This document shows, in pieces, positions 17,972 to 30,288 of a stretch of DNA of 60,335 nt. Position numbers and translations under genes: made by a program. The stretch lies in the NCBI GenBank assembly GCA_944326855.1, contig CALVFO010000050.1, forward strand, positions 1-60,335, in the 5' to 3' direction. Numbering within the stretch: position 1 is the first letter of the stretch; every line of letters begins with the position of its first letter. Under the pieces are notes generated by a model. That model was not told where the DNA came from, searched no databases, and saw only the letters and a list, made by a program, of their open reading frames with translations. The DNA comes from an uncultured Alistipes sp. (GTDB lineage: Bacteria > Bacteroidota > Bacteroidia > Bacteroidales > Rikenellaceae).

Positions 17972-18346
17972 TTATTTAATGATATTGATTTTTGTTCCCA
18001 TGTGAAAACCGAGCGCAACGGCCATCAGCGACAACACCAAACTCAAACCAATGTAAGAGGCTGCAACCGAATAGTGTCCCGTCCGCATCAGACGTAACAG
18101 TTCCAGCGAAAACGTGGAAAAAGTGGTGAATCCGCCACAAAAGCCCACAACGCCCAGCAAGTGCCAATGGCCCCTCACTTCGACGGCCAGCAACCCGCCG
18201 ATCAGCAGCGACCCCACGACATTGACCAACATCGTATGCCAAGGAATGCCTTCCTGTGGCAGGAGGGGTTGCATCACGACCGAAATCAGGTAACGGCATA
18301 CACTCCCGGCGAAACCGCCCAAACCGACCATCAGTATCTCTTTCAT
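17972..18346 (-). CDS. crcB: CrcB/Fluc fluoride channel
   Basis: Small dual-topology fluoride channel (124 aa, the usual length) that expels F-. Four hydrophobic helices are visible; family signatures are GGFAGSVCRYLIS (about 9-21), NVVGSLLIGGL (about 41-51) and FCGGFTTFSTFSLE (about 71-84) with the Phe and Thr residues of the pore. The start at 18346 (MKEILMVGLGG) is set by the family N-terminus; a longer in-frame start at 18433 would be upstream of the -7 element TACTTTTG (complement of 18366-18373). pta follows 9 bases downstream. No fluoride riboswitch is visible; the predicted leader is about 12 nt. Confidence 0.93.
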   Translation of the reverse strand: MKEILMVGLGGFAGSVCRYLISVVMQPLLPQEGIPWHTMLVNVVGSLLIGGLLAVEVRGHWHLLGVVGFCGGFTTFSTFSLELLRLMRTGHYSVAASYIGLSLVLSLMAVALGFHMGTKINIIK

Positions 18347-18365
18347 GACCTTTGTGCTTATCATG

Positions 18366-18396
18366 CAAAAGTACGGATTTGGAGGGGAAATAGAAA
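18366..18396 (-). promoter_or_regulatory. Promoter for crcB-pta-ackA
   Basis: On the minus strand TTTC (complement of 18393-18396), 19 bases, then TACTTTTG (complement of 18366-18373), close to the TTTG-N19-TAnnTTTG pattern. Confidence 0.55.
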
Positions 18397-18501
18397 GGGT
18401 GAAACGGATATTTTTGGCGTTTTTGACGCACAAGGCGGATTTTACGACAAAAGATGGTTATTTTTGTCGGAAGAGATACGCTAACGACTTAAACATTCCG
18501 T

Positions 18502-19287
18502 ATGAAAAAACTTCTTTTCGTCGCCTTGGGTATGATGCTCTGGCATTCGGGCTTTGCCCAGTTCAATTGGAAAAAGGCGATCAGTGCCGGGGTGAAAACC
18601 GTTCAGGCCGTTACCTTGAGCGACGCACAAATCGAAGCCTATGTAAAGGAGTACATCGATTGGATGGATGCCAACAACCCGGTTTGTGAAGGAGACGACC
18701 CCTATGCAGTCCGTCTGAAACAGATCACTGAAAAAATCGACGGGGTCGACGGCATCAACATCAAAGCCTATCGGGTGACGGATGTCAATGCCTTTGCCTG
18801 CGCCGACGGCAGCGTACGGGTATTTGCCGGACTGATGGACATCATGACCGACGAAGAAATCCTAGGGGTAATCGGCCATGAAATCGGACACGTGGCCAAC
18901 AAGGATACGAAAGATGCTTTCCGTACCTCGTTGTTGACCTCGGCTTTGCGCGACGGAATCAGTTCGGCCGGAGGCACGACGGCTCAGCTCAACGGTTCTC
19001 AGTTGGGCGACCTGGGGGAAGCGCTGATGAATGCCTCCTATTCCCAAAAACAGGAACGAGCCGCCGACGAATACGGTTATAATTTTCTGAAAGATCACGG
19101 AATCAATCCCTGGGCCATGGCCCTGTCTTTCGAAAAACTGAAAGCCCTGCAGGAAGATGCCGGAGTGGACAAAAGCGGTAAAATCCAACAGCTCTTTTCG
19201 ACTCACCCCGATATCGAAGCCCGTGCCCAGGCCATGGCAGACAAAGCCCGGGCCGACGGATTCGAACGCCCGAGCGTTTCCGAATAG
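18502..19287 (+). CDS. Secreted M48-family zinc metalloprotease
   Basis: A 261-aa exported protein with a signal peptide (MKKLLFVALGMMLWHSGFAQ) and a compact M48 peptidase domain. The zinc motif is VIGHEIGHVANKDT (HExxH, about residues 124-137); the third ligand lies in QERAADEYGYNFL (about 184-196, ExxxD). Family members act as periplasmic quality-control proteases (BepA/LoiP-like); the substrate is unknown. It has no transmembrane helices or TPRs beyond the signal. A -7 element TATTTTTG lies at 18459-18466, and a terminator follows. Confidence 0.88.
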   Translation: MKKLLFVALGMMLWHSGFAQFNWKKAISAGVKTVQAVTLSDAQIEAYVKEYIDWMDANNPVCEGDDPYAVRLKQITEKIDGVDGINIKAYRVTDVNAFACADGSVRVFAGLMDIMTDEEILGVIGHEIGHVANKDTKDAFRTSLLTSALRDGISSAGGTTAQLNGSQLGDLGEALMNASYSQKQERAADEYGYNFLKDHGINPWAMALSFEKLKALQEDAGVDKSGKIQQLFSTHPDIEARAQAMADKARADGFERPSVSE

Positions 19288-19312
19288 CCCGGGAAGAGAG
19301 CCCCGCCAATTT

Positions 19313-19345
19313 AAAAAGCCGGTTCGCTCATGCGACCGGCTTTTC
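19313..19345 (+). terminator. Intrinsic terminator after the M48 protease gene
   Basis: Stem aaaagccgg / ccggctttt extended by tcgc / gcga past a bulged T, loop tcat, ending in a T run. Confidence 0.8.
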
Positions 19346-19402
19346 CATGCGTATCGACAAACCCGACTCGCGATCAGACGTCGACCGGGGTAGGGCAGTA
19401 AG

Positions 19403-20077
19403 CTAATCTTCGTATTTGTATCCCACACCTTTTACGGTAACGATGTGCCGATCTCCCAATTTCTCCCGGAGCTTGCGGATATGCACGTCGATCGTACGGT
19501 CTCCGACGATCACATCGTTTCCCCATACATTGGAGAAGATTTCGTCCCGGGAGAACACTTTCTGCGGTTTGGAATAGAGCAGGGCCAACAATTCGAACTC
19601 CTTGCGAGGCAGTACGATCTCCTGACCTTCCTTGACAATCAAATAACGTTCCCGGTCGACGATCAGACTGCGGGAAGCGGCAGACGGTTCCGCAACGTTA
19701 TTCTCCAAACGTTTGAGCAAAGCCTTGATGCGACTGATCAGCACCTTGACGCGAATCGGTTTGGGAATGTAGTCGTCGGCTCCCGCTTCAAAACCGGCGA
19801 TTTGAGAATAATCTTCACTACGAGCCGTCAGAAAAGCGATCATCGTATTCTTGAGACTTTCATGCGTACGGATTTCCTGACAGGTTTCAATGCCATCCAT
19901 TTCGGGCATCATCACGTCCAGCAAAATCAAATGGGGGTGGGTTTCGAGGGCGACCTTAATGGCGTCCCGACCGTTGGTGGCCGTCTGTACCTGATAACCC
20001 TCTTTGGTCAGGTTATAACCGACGAACTCCAGAATATCCGGTTCGTCATCGACCAGCAGAATGCGGTAACTCATCAT
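19403..20077 (-). CDS. OmpR/PhoB-type response regulator (orphan)
   Basis: Two-component transcription factor (224 aa). The receiver domain (about 1-122) keeps all key residues: acidic pair in LLVDDEPD, phospho-acceptor Asp in LILLDVMMPEMDG, Thr in IAFLTARSED and Lys in DDYIPKPI. The C-terminal winged helix (about 130-224) has the typical DRTIDVHIRKLREKLG recognition helix and the final VKGVGYKYE. Start could be either of two adjacent ATGs (20077 or 20074). No histidine kinase gene is adjacent. Repeated TCGTTAA heptamers upstream (20152-20179) are possible binding sites. Confidence 0.93.
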   Translation of the reverse strand: MMSYRILLVDDEPDILEFVGYNLTKEGYQVQTATNGRDAIKVALETHPHLILLDVMMPEMDGIETCQEIRTHESLKNTMIAFLTARSEDYSQIAGFEAGADDYIPKPIRVKVLISRIKALLKRLENNVAEPSAASRSLIVDRERYLIVKEGQEIVLPRKEFELLALLYSKPQKVFSRDEIFSNVWGNDVIVGDRTIDVHIRKLREKLGDRHIVTVKGVGYKYED

Positions 20078-20151
20078 TGTTATCGGTTGCGAGCGTCGAA
20101 CGCTCAGGTAATATCGTTGCTCTTTTCAGGGGTTAAATTTACGTACTATTT

Positions 20152-20179
20152 TCGTTAAATCAGGTTAACGAATCGTTAA
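20152..20179. promoter_or_regulatory. TCGTTAA heptamer cluster, possible operator
   Basis: TCGTTAA (20152-20158), TTAACGA (20165-20171) and TCGTTAA (20173-20179): two direct copies 21 bases apart and one inverted copy, in the space between the response regulator and the DUF349 gene. The last two form a 15-base palindrome. Confidence 0.45.
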
Positions 20180-20255
20180 TTCCGCGATTTTCCGTTTCGG
20201 GTCAAAGAGGGGGTAACTTTTTAGTCTCCCGCTTCGCGATTTTCGAAAAATCATC

Positions 20256-20263
20256 TATCTTTG
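20256..20263 (+). promoter_or_regulatory. -7 element for the DUF349 gene
   Basis: TATCTTTG about 46 bases before the start codon at 20309. It overlaps an in-frame upstream TTG at 20261, which therefore cannot be the start. Confidence 0.6.
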
Positions 20264-20308
20264 TCATTTAGACTCAGGTGTGAGTCTCCTGCAAAAACCC
20301 TACGAAAG

Positions 20309-24021
<3,713 letters not shown>

Positions 24022-24041
24022 TAAAACCCTCTGAAGACTAC

Positions 24042-25919
24042 ATGGACAAGAAAACACTGATAGGTTTACTCTTAATCGGAGTCATTCTATTCGGATTTAC
24101 ATGGTATAATAACGCTCAACTCGAAAAATACAATCGTCAGAAGGCCATCGCCGATTCGATCGCCGCAGCCAACATGCCCGCTCCCGAAGAGTTTGCGGCA
24201 GATACGTTGCAGTCCGTCGTATCGTCCGCACAATCCGATACGGCCGTCCGTCAAGAAGCCGCCACCCGTCTGGGAGCCCAACTTTATGCGGCCTCCGAAG
24301 GCGAAGAGCAGTTCTATACCGTCGAAAACGACCTGATGAAGGTCACCTTCTCGAATCGGGGAGGCCGGGTGGCTTCCGTGGAACTCAAGGATTACAAAAC
24401 GTACCGGGGAACGCCGTTGGTCCTTTTCGATGAAAATTCATCGGTTTTCGACCTGTCGTTTTTTATCAAACAGGCTTTCGGAACAGCTCAGATCAATACG
24501 TCGGACTACTATTTCACCCCGGTCGATCCACAGAACCTCTCTTTTGGAGAAGGCGAACAGGAAAAAATCTTCGCCATGCGTCTGCCGATCGACTCCGCCT
24601 CCTATGTGGAATACCGTTACGGCATCCAGCGGGACAATTACAGCGTATCGTTCGATGTCCGCTTCGTCGGTATGCAGGATAAACTAGCCCAAAATCAGGG
24701 TGATTTGGGGCTGTTGTGGAAACAAACGACCTTCCAGAACGAAAAAGGTTTCGACAACGAAAACAACTACACGACCATCTCCTACAAGTATCCCGGCGAA
24801 GAGTCGGTCGAAAACCTCGGGTACTCCAAAGAGAGCAAATCCGAAACCATCAATACCAAGGTACAATGGGTGGCTTTCAAGCAACAGTTCTTTTCGTCGA
24901 TTCTGGTCTGCAACGAGGATTTCCAGAACGGATCAATCGAATACCAGACCTTTGCACCTTCGGAAGATCGGATGAAAGCCTTTCAGGCCCGGCTTTCGGT
25001 GCCTTTCTCCCCCCAGATCCAGGATTACGGATTTTCGTTCTACTTCGGGCCCAACAAATTCTCGACCCTCAAGAAGTATGACCTGCACTTCGAACGGTTG
25101 GTTCCGCTGGGTGGTTGGATCGTCGGCTGGGTAAACCGCTGGCTGGTAATCCCGACGTTCGACATTCTGGGCAAGTTTATTCACAATTACGGAATCATCA
25201 TCTTGTTGCTGACCATCATCATCAAGATTCTGATCGCCCCGCTGACCTACAAATCCTATCTGTCGACGGCCAAAATGCGCCTGCTGAAACCCGAAGTGGA
25301 TCAGCTCAACGCCAAATATCCCAAACCGGAAGACGCCATGAAAAAACAGCAGGCGATGATGACCCTCTATCGCAGTGCCGGCGTCAATCCCATGGGAGGC
25401 TGTCTGCCGCTGTTGATTCAGTTGCCGATCCTGATCGCGATGTTCCGTTTCTTCCCGGCTTCGATCGAACTGCGGGGCGAACACTTCCTCTGGGCCGATG
25501 ACCTCTCGTCCTACGACAGCATTCTGAACCTGCCGTTCAGCATTCCGTTCTACGGCAGCCATGTCAGCCTGTTCGCCTTGCTGATGGCCGTTTCGGTCTA
25601 TATTTCGTCGCGCATCAACTACTCCCAGACGGCTTCGGCAGGACCTCAAATGGCCGGCATGAAATTCATGATGCTGTATCTGATGCCCCTGATGTTGTTG
25701 TTGTGGTTCAATAATTACTCCAGCGGGTTGAGTTACTACTATTTAGTAAGCAACCTGATCACCATCGGACAGATGTATGCTTTCCGATACGGAGTCAGCG
25801 ACGAAAAGTTGCACCAACGCATGAAGGAAAATGCTAAAAAACCGCAGAAAAAATCGAAATGGCAGGAACGTTACGAAGAGGCTCTTCGCCAACAACAGGC
25901 CAATGCCCGTCGCAGATAA
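24042..25919 (+). CDS. yidC: YidC membrane protein insertase
   Basis: Inner-membrane insertase (625 aa) of the YidC/Oxa1/Alb3 family. Visible are an N-terminal membrane anchor (LIGLLLIGVILFGFTWY), a large periplasmic beta domain (about 70-345), then the conserved five-helix core (about 365-590), with the cytoplasmic hairpin ALTYKSYLSTAKMRLLKPEV-like region and GVNPMGGCLPLLIQLPI. The C-terminus is a basic tail that in the family contacts ribosomes. Third gene of the DUF349-pyrG-yidC run; a terminator follows. Confidence 0.96.
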   Translation: MDKKTLIGLLLIGVILFGFTWYNNAQLEKYNRQKAIADSIAAANMPAPEEFAADTLQSVVSSAQSDTAVRQEAATRLGAQLYAASEGEEQFYTVENDLMKVTFSNRGGRVASVELKDYKTYRGTPLVLFDENSSVFDLSFFIKQAFGTAQINTSDYYFTPVDPQNLSFGEGEQEKIFAMRLPIDSASYVEYRYGIQRDNYSVSFDVRFVGMQDKLAQNQGDLGLLWKQTTFQNEKGFDNENNYTTISYKYPGEESVENLGYSKESKSETINTKVQWVAFKQQFFSSILVCNEDFQNGSIEYQTFAPSEDRMKAFQARLSVPFSPQIQDYGFSFYFGPNKFSTLKKYDLHFERLVPLGGWIVGWVNRWLVIPTFDILGKFIHNYGIIILLLTIIIKILIAPLTYKSYLSTAKMRLLKPEVDQLNAKYPKPEDAMKKQQAMMTLYRSAGVNPMGGCLPLLIQLPILIAMFRFFPASIELRGEHFLWADDLSSYDSILNLPFSIPFYGSHVSLFALLMAVSVYISSRINYSQTASAGPQMAGMKFMMLYLMPLMLLLWFNNYSSGLSYYYLVSNLITIGQMYAFRYGVSDEKLHQRMKENAKKPQKKSKWQERYEEALRQQQANARRR

Positions 25920-25941
25920 CACGAGTCATTTCATGCAGAAT

Positions 25942-25978
25942 AAAAAAAGTGATTCTCTTTTGAGAATCACTTTTTTTT
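25942..25978 (+). terminator. Intrinsic terminator after yidC
   Basis: Stem aaagtgattctc / gagaatcacttt with a short tttt loop, an A run before and eight T after. Confidence 0.92.
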
Positions 25979-26038
25979 AACAGCTCAACGAAACTCCGAA
26001 CGTGACATTCGACAATCTGTCGGTTTCGTCCGTAACGG

Positions 26039-27247
26039 TTATTTCAACTGTTCGAGGTATTTGGCCAAACCTCCGGCTGCCGTTTCCTTGTAGAGGCTGG
26101 GCAGGTCATGTCCGGTATGTCGCATCACCTCGACCACCTTGTCGAAGCTCACCCGATGCCGACCGTCCGAGAAGGTCGAGAAGGTATTGGCATCCAAAGC
26201 CCGGGCTGCCGCAAAAGCATTGCGTTCGATACAGGGTATCTGAACCAGTCCGCAGACCGGATCGCAGGTCAGTCCCAGGTGGTGTTCGAGTCCCATTTCG
26301 GCCGCATATTCGATTTGGGAGGGAGCCCCGCCGAAAAGCTGACAGGCCGCCGCAGCCGCCATGGCGCAAGCCACACCGACTTCACCCTGACAACCCACCT
26401 CGGCTCCCGAAATCGATGCATTGGTGCGAACCACATTGCCGAACAGACCGGCCGTAGCCAAGGCTTTCAAAATACGGGAATCGGGAAAATCACGCGACAA
26501 TTTGATGTGGTACAGAACTGCCGGGAGTACGCCGCACGATCCGCAGGTAGGAGCCGTCACGATTTCACCCCCCGTTGCATTCTCCTCCGAAACAGCCAAC
26601 GCATAGGCATACACCTGCCCGCGGGTTTTCATCGAGCCGCTGTAACCGTTGGCCCGGATCAGGTAGTTGGCCGCCTTGCGCCGGAGCCCCAATCCCCCGG
26701 GGATAATACCCTCGGTTTCCAAACCCCGATGTATGGAGGCCTGCATCACCTTCCATACCTCGGCCAGATAGTCCCAGATATCGGCATCTTCACAGGCCTG
26801 CACGTATTCCCAATAACAGCCCCCGCTCTTGTCGCACCAATTCTGAATATCGGTAATGGTCGACATTTCGTAGATTTGGGGAGGAGGCGCCTGATGCATG
26901 TCTTCGCTGGCCAAAGCCCCTCCGCCCACGCTGTAAACCGTCCATTGGTCGGTACACTGACCGGAACGGTCGAAAGATTCGAACAACATCCCGTTGGGAT
27001 GGAAGTCGAGGAATACTTCGGGTTTCCAAATAATTTCCGACGGAGCCAAAGGCTGTAAAACGCTCAAAATCGCCTGATCGGTCATGTGACCCCGGCCCGT
27101 GGCCGCCAAACTGCCATAGAGCGTAATGTTGAAACGGGCAGCCTCGGGATGACGGGCGGCAAACATTTCCGCTGCCTTTTTGGGTCCCATCGTGTGGCTG
27201 CTGGAAGGACCGTTTCCGATCCGATAAATCTGTTTAATCGATTCCAT
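26039..27247 (-). CDS. sdaA: L-serine ammonia-lyase (iron-sulfur)
   Basis: Deaminates L-serine to pyruvate and ammonia (402 aa, single-chain form with beta and alpha domains fused). The N-terminus has YRIGNGPSSSHTMGPKKAAE, the family signature; Fe-S cysteines lie in TAPTCGSCGVLPAV and LTCDPVCGLVQIPC. The start at 27247 (MESIKQIYRIGNG) fits the family; the longer frame to 27307 runs into the upstream hydrolase gene. It follows that gene by 10 bases, so they are an operon. It feeds pyruvate into the acetate pathway encoded earlier. Confidence 0.95.
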   Translation of the reverse strand: MESIKQIYRIGNGPSSSHTMGPKKAAEMFAARHPEAARFNITLYGSLAATGRGHMTDQAILSVLQPLAPSEIIWKPEVFLDFHPNGMLFESFDRSGQCTDQWTVYSVGGGALASEDMHQAPPPQIYEMSTITDIQNWCDKSGGCYWEYVQACEDADIWDYLAEVWKVMQASIHRGLETEGIIPGGLGLRRKAANYLIRANGYSGSMKTRGQVYAYALAVSEENATGGEIVTAPTCGSCGVLPAVLYHIKLSRDFPDSRILKALATAGLFGNVVRTNASISGAEVGCQGEVGVACAMAAAAACQLFGGAPSQIEYAAEMGLEHHLGLTCDPVCGLVQIPCIERNAFAAARALDANTFSTFSDGRHRVSFDKVVEVMRHTGHDLPSLYKETAAGGLAKYLEQLK

Positions 27248-27257
27248 GTAAGGGTTA

Positions 27258-28178
27258 TTAGTGTGTATGCTGGCCGAGCCAGAATAAAATCGTGTCGAAT
27301 ACTTCACGGCGTATTTTCGGAGCCGAAAGGGTCAGATCATGCAGACCGCCATCGATGGCGACATCCGTTACCCGATCACCCAAACGAAGGGCATAACGGC
27401 GAATGTGGGAGACATTCAGCACCGTATCGCTACCGGAGAAGTTCTCTTCCCAGGAGTTTCCCCAAGCCGAGCGGGCCGAATGGAGCACCAAAACCGGCAG
27501 GGTCAATCCCAAGCCCCGATGCAGACGTCGTTGTCCCCGGCGGATCGCCCGCAACCAGGCGAAATAGAGCGGAACTCCCTCCTTGGGTTTCCAACGGGTA
27601 TCGAAATCCCACTCGCCCTTTTCGCTGCGATGAACGCTGGTGAAATAGTGCGGAGAGAGTTCGTTGCGTTTATGGGCATAGGGGAACAGCCGACTCAGCA
27701 TGCCGACCAGGGGAATCGCTACATTTCGTTTGAACCACCCGGTATTGAATTCGAAAAACGGACTGTTCAATACCAAGGCATCGAGTTTCTGACGGTATTT
27801 TCCTTCAGCGGCATACAACGATGCGATCAATCCTCCGGTGGAGTGTCCCAAAAGAACGATTTGTCGATACGCTTGCGTTTCGATCCGTTCGATCGCCCGG
27901 TCGATTTCCGGAAAATATTCGTGCAGATCCCGGCAATAATAGGGGTGTTGGTGGGGCAGGATCGAACGACCGTATTTGCGCAAATCCAACGCAAAAAAAT
28001 CCCATCCGGCCTCGACAAAAACCCGGGCCATGTGAGTCTGGAAAAAATAATCGACATATCCATGCAGGTACAATACGGCTCGTCGAGAAGGCTTATCCTC
28101 CGTGAAGGAGAGTAAAGTGGCCCGGACCGCACCTTCATAATCATCGGGGAAGGGGAGTATTTCGATAGTTTCTTTCAT
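27258..28178 (-). CDS. Alpha/beta hydrolase (lysophospholipase/S33-like)
   Basis: A 306-aa cytoplasmic hydrolase; no signal peptide. The nucleophile elbow is LLGHSTGGLIASLYA (GxSxG, about residues 113-127). An HGYVDYF motif (about 44-50) forms the oxyanion-hole region, and a C-terminal DGGLHDLTLS (about 275-284) supplies the catalytic His. This resembles monoacylglycerol lipase/lysophospholipase-like serine hydrolases; the substrate is unknown. The start is ATG 28178: the frame stays open to 28913 but only across the divergent gene, and the -7 element TATCTTTG (complement of 28194-28201) places the transcript start near 28187. Confidence 0.85.
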   Translation of the reverse strand: MKETIEILPFPDDYEGAVRATLLSFTEDKPSRRAVLYLHGYVDYFFQTHMARVFVEAGWDFFALDLRKYGRSILPHQHPYYCRDLHEYFPEIDRAIERIETQAYRQIVLLGHSTGGLIASLYAAEGKYRQKLDALVLNSPFFEFNTGWFKRNVAIPLVGMLSRLFPYAHKRNELSPHYFTSVHRSEKGEWDFDTRWKPKEGVPLYFAWLRAIRRGQRRLHRGLGLTLPVLVLHSARSAWGNSWEENFSGSDTVLNVSHIRRYALRLGDRVTDVAIDGGLHDLTLSAPKIRREVFDTILFWLGQHTH

Positions 28179-28193
28179 GGCGTTTTCGGTATA

Positions 28194-28263
28194 CAAAGAT
28201 AAGCGCCCCGCGGGATAAATCTCGCTGTCGGAGGCGATCTTTTCGTGAATTTTTCTAAATTTG
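28194..28263. promoter_or_regulatory. Divergent -7 elements for hydrolase-sdaA (-) and the Gfo/Idh gene (+)
   Basis: Minus strand TATCTTTG (complement of 28194-28201) and plus strand TAAATTTG (28256-28263), each near the predicted start of its gene. Confidence 0.55.
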
Positions 28264-28298
28264 TTTATCGCTGCAAATTTCAAACCGAATCTCCGATC

Positions 28299-29459
28299 AT
28301 GGAACGTAAACTCAGAATGGGCATGTATGGAGGCGGGCAAGGCGCCTTCATCGGAGCGATCCACCGCGCGGCTGCTTTGATGGACAATCGAATCGAATTG
28401 GTATGCGGCTGCTTCAGCAGCCGCCCCGAAGTATCGTTGGCCTCCGGCCGGGAATACTTCTTGCCGGACGACCGGATATACACAACGTTTGAAGAGATGA
28501 TCGAACGCGAAGCCGCCCTGCCGGAAGACCTTCGGATGGATTTTCTGTCGATCGTTACTCCCAATGCCCTGCATTTCGATCCGGCGATGATGGCCCTCGA
28601 TTACGGATTCGACGTCGTCATGGACAAGCCGATCACCTTTTCGCTGGAAGAAGCCCATCGACTGAAAGAAAAAGTAACGCAAACCGGTCGTCTGCTGGCT
28701 TTGACCCACGCCTATGCCGCTTATCCGGCTATTTTGGAGGCTCGGGATCGCATCGCGAAAGGAGCGTTGGGGAAGATTCGAAAGATTTATGTGGAATATA
28801 CTCAGGGTTGGCTTTCCCGGCGCGTCGAGCTGCAACCAGGATCGAATGCCGCCTGGCGTACCGATCCGCTCCGGGCCGGAAAAGCTGGCTGCATGGGCGA
28901 TATCGGCGTTCATGCCCTCCAGATGGCGGAAATGGTCTCGGGCCTGCGCTGTGTAGCCTTATGCGCCGATGTGACCACCTTCGCCCAGGGACGCTTGCTC
29001 GATGATGACGGCGCCGCCCTATTGCGTTTCGAGAAGGGAGCCAGCGGCGTATTGATCGCCACGCAGGTAGCCTGCGGAGAAGAAAATAATTTCACCTTAC
29101 GCATATACGGGGAAAAAGGAGGGCTGGAATGGGCTCAGATGGAGCCGAACAGTCTGTATCTCAAATGGGAAGATCGTCCGATGGAAGTGGTACGCGTCGG
29201 AAACGGATACCTGGGCCCGGCCGCTAAAAGCCATACCCGGGGGCCCGAAGGACATCCCGAAGGTTTCATCGAAGCATTTGCCAATATTTATACTAACTTT
29301 GCGCGCGCGGTTCTGGCCCGTCGGAACGGAACGGAACCCGACCCCCAATGGCTGGATTTTCCCGGTGTGGAAGAGGGCCTGCGGGGCATGCAGTTCATCG
29401 AAACCGTGATCACTTCGGGACAGGACGATTTCCACAAATGGACGCCCTGGATCGAGTAG
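28299..29459 (+). CDS. Gfo/Idh/MocA-family oxidoreductase
   Basis: A 386-aa NAD(P)-dependent dehydrogenase, probably acting on a sugar or inositol derivative. The Rossmann motif is MGMYGGGQGAFIGAIHR near the N-terminus (GxGxxG variant GGGQGA). The conserved catalytic/dinucleotide motif VVMDKPIT (EKP in most members, DKP here) lies at about residues 106-113, and GCMGDIGVHALQMAEMVSG (about 196-214) contains the substrate-site Asp/His pair. No signal peptide. The start at 28299 (MERKLRMGMYGGG) follows the -7 element TAAATTTG at 28256-28263. No sugar operon partner is adjacent. Confidence 0.9.
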   Translation: MERKLRMGMYGGGQGAFIGAIHRAAALMDNRIELVCGCFSSRPEVSLASGREYFLPDDRIYTTFEEMIEREAALPEDLRMDFLSIVTPNALHFDPAMMALDYGFDVVMDKPITFSLEEAHRLKEKVTQTGRLLALTHAYAAYPAILEARDRIAKGALGKIRKIYVEYTQGWLSRRVELQPGSNAAWRTDPLRAGKAGCMGDIGVHALQMAEMVSGLRCVALCADVTTFAQGRLLDDDGAALLRFEKGASGVLIATQVACGEENNFTLRIYGEKGGLEWAQMEPNSLYLKWEDRPMEVVRVGNGYLGPAAKSHTRGPEGHPEGFIEAFANIYTNFARAVLARRNGTEPDPQWLDFPGVEEGLRGMQFIETVITSGQDDFHKWTPWIE

Positions 29460-29478
29460 GGTACCAGCCAGGGTGTAA

Positions 29479-29865
29479 TCAGCGCGATGCCTTCGGGGGG
29501 TCATTCCCGATCAGCGAGAGGATTTGTTCCCGCTGCAAACGGGGAAGTCCCTGTATGACCAGCCGGTAGGAATCCCGGATCCATTCGCGGATCAGGCCAT
29601 CGGGCAAATCCCGATCGGGACGTATCGTATTCCAATGCCTTTTGTTGCAGTGATAGCCCGGGAGAACGGTTTCAGGATATTGTTCGCGCAATTGTTCGGC
29701 CCGTTCGGGATCGCATTTGACATGGATGCCCCGGAAATCGACCATGTCGGCAAAAGCATACATCTTGCCGCCGATTTTATACACCAGTGTCGTTTCGTCG
29801 AACGGAGTGCACTCCTCGCTCAAAGGAAGACTCAGGCAATATTCGCGAAATTCCAATACATCCAT
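29479..29865 (-). CDS. MmcQ/YjbR-family protein
   Basis: A 128-aa protein of the MmcQ/YjbR (CyaY-like fold) family. Visible are MDVLEFREYCLSLP at the start, the KIGGKMYAF strand (about 31-39), VKCDPERAEQLREQYP (about 50-65) and HCNKRHWNTI (about 72-81). Family members have been called DNA-binding from structure, but no function is established. The start at 29865 follows the -7 element TATCTTTG on the minus strand (29890-29897). Confidence 0.88.
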   Translation of the reverse strand: MDVLEFREYCLSLPLSEECTPFDETTLVYKIGGKMYAFADMVDFRGIHVKCDPERAEQLREQYPETVLPGYHCNKRHWNTIRPDRDLPDGLIREWIRDSYRLVIQGLPRLQREQILSLIGNDPPKASR

Positions 29866-29912
29866 GACTGCATGATGAAAGCGTAGTAACAAAGATAACC
29901 AATTTCTTTCTT

Positions 29913-30281
29913 ATGCAGGGAGTTTATTCGATTGTGTTGCTGGTCGTATCCAACATTTTCATGACCTTCGCCTGGTACGGCCATTTGAAATTGCAGGAGA
30001 TGAAGGTCATCAGCAACTGGCCGCTGTTCGGCGTGATTCTCTTTTCGTGGAGCATCGCCCTTTTGGAGTATTGTGCCCAGGTACCTGCCAACCGTCTGGG
30101 ATTCATCGGAAACGGCGGTCCCTTTACGCTGATGCAATTGAAGGTCATTCAGGAAGTGGTGACGTTGGTGGTATTCACGCTCTTCGCCACGTTGCTCTTC
30201 AAAGGTGAAACGCTACATTGGAATCATCTGGCGGCTTTTGTCTGCCTGGTATTGGCCGTCTATTTTGTATTCATGAAATAA
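29913..30281 (+). CDS. DUF486 (DMT-like) small membrane protein
   Basis: A 122-aa protein with four hydrophobic helices (about 5-22, 36-54, 73-95, 102-120). It resembles the DUF486/DMT superfamily, with YGHLKLQEM after helix 1 and EYCAQVPANRLGF and GPFTLMQLKVIQEV in the middle. Probable small-molecule transporter; substrate unknown. The lipoprotein gene follows 7 bases downstream, so they are likely co-transcribed. Confidence 0.85.
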   Translation: MQGVYSIVLLVVSNIFMTFAWYGHLKLQEMKVISNWPLFGVILFSWSIALLEYCAQVPANRLGFIGNGGPFTLMQLKVIQEVVTLVVFTLFATLLFKGETLHWNHLAAFVCLVLAVYFVFMK

Positions 30282-30288
30282 CGAGACT

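Noticed and set aside
18347-18373. Fluoride riboswitch upstream of crcB
   Set aside because: The transcript would begin near 18358, leaving about 12 nt; no aptamer fits.
28179-28913. N-terminal extension of the alpha/beta hydrolase by 245 codons
   Set aside because: It overlaps the divergent Gfo/Idh gene and lies upstream of the -7 element at 28194-28201.
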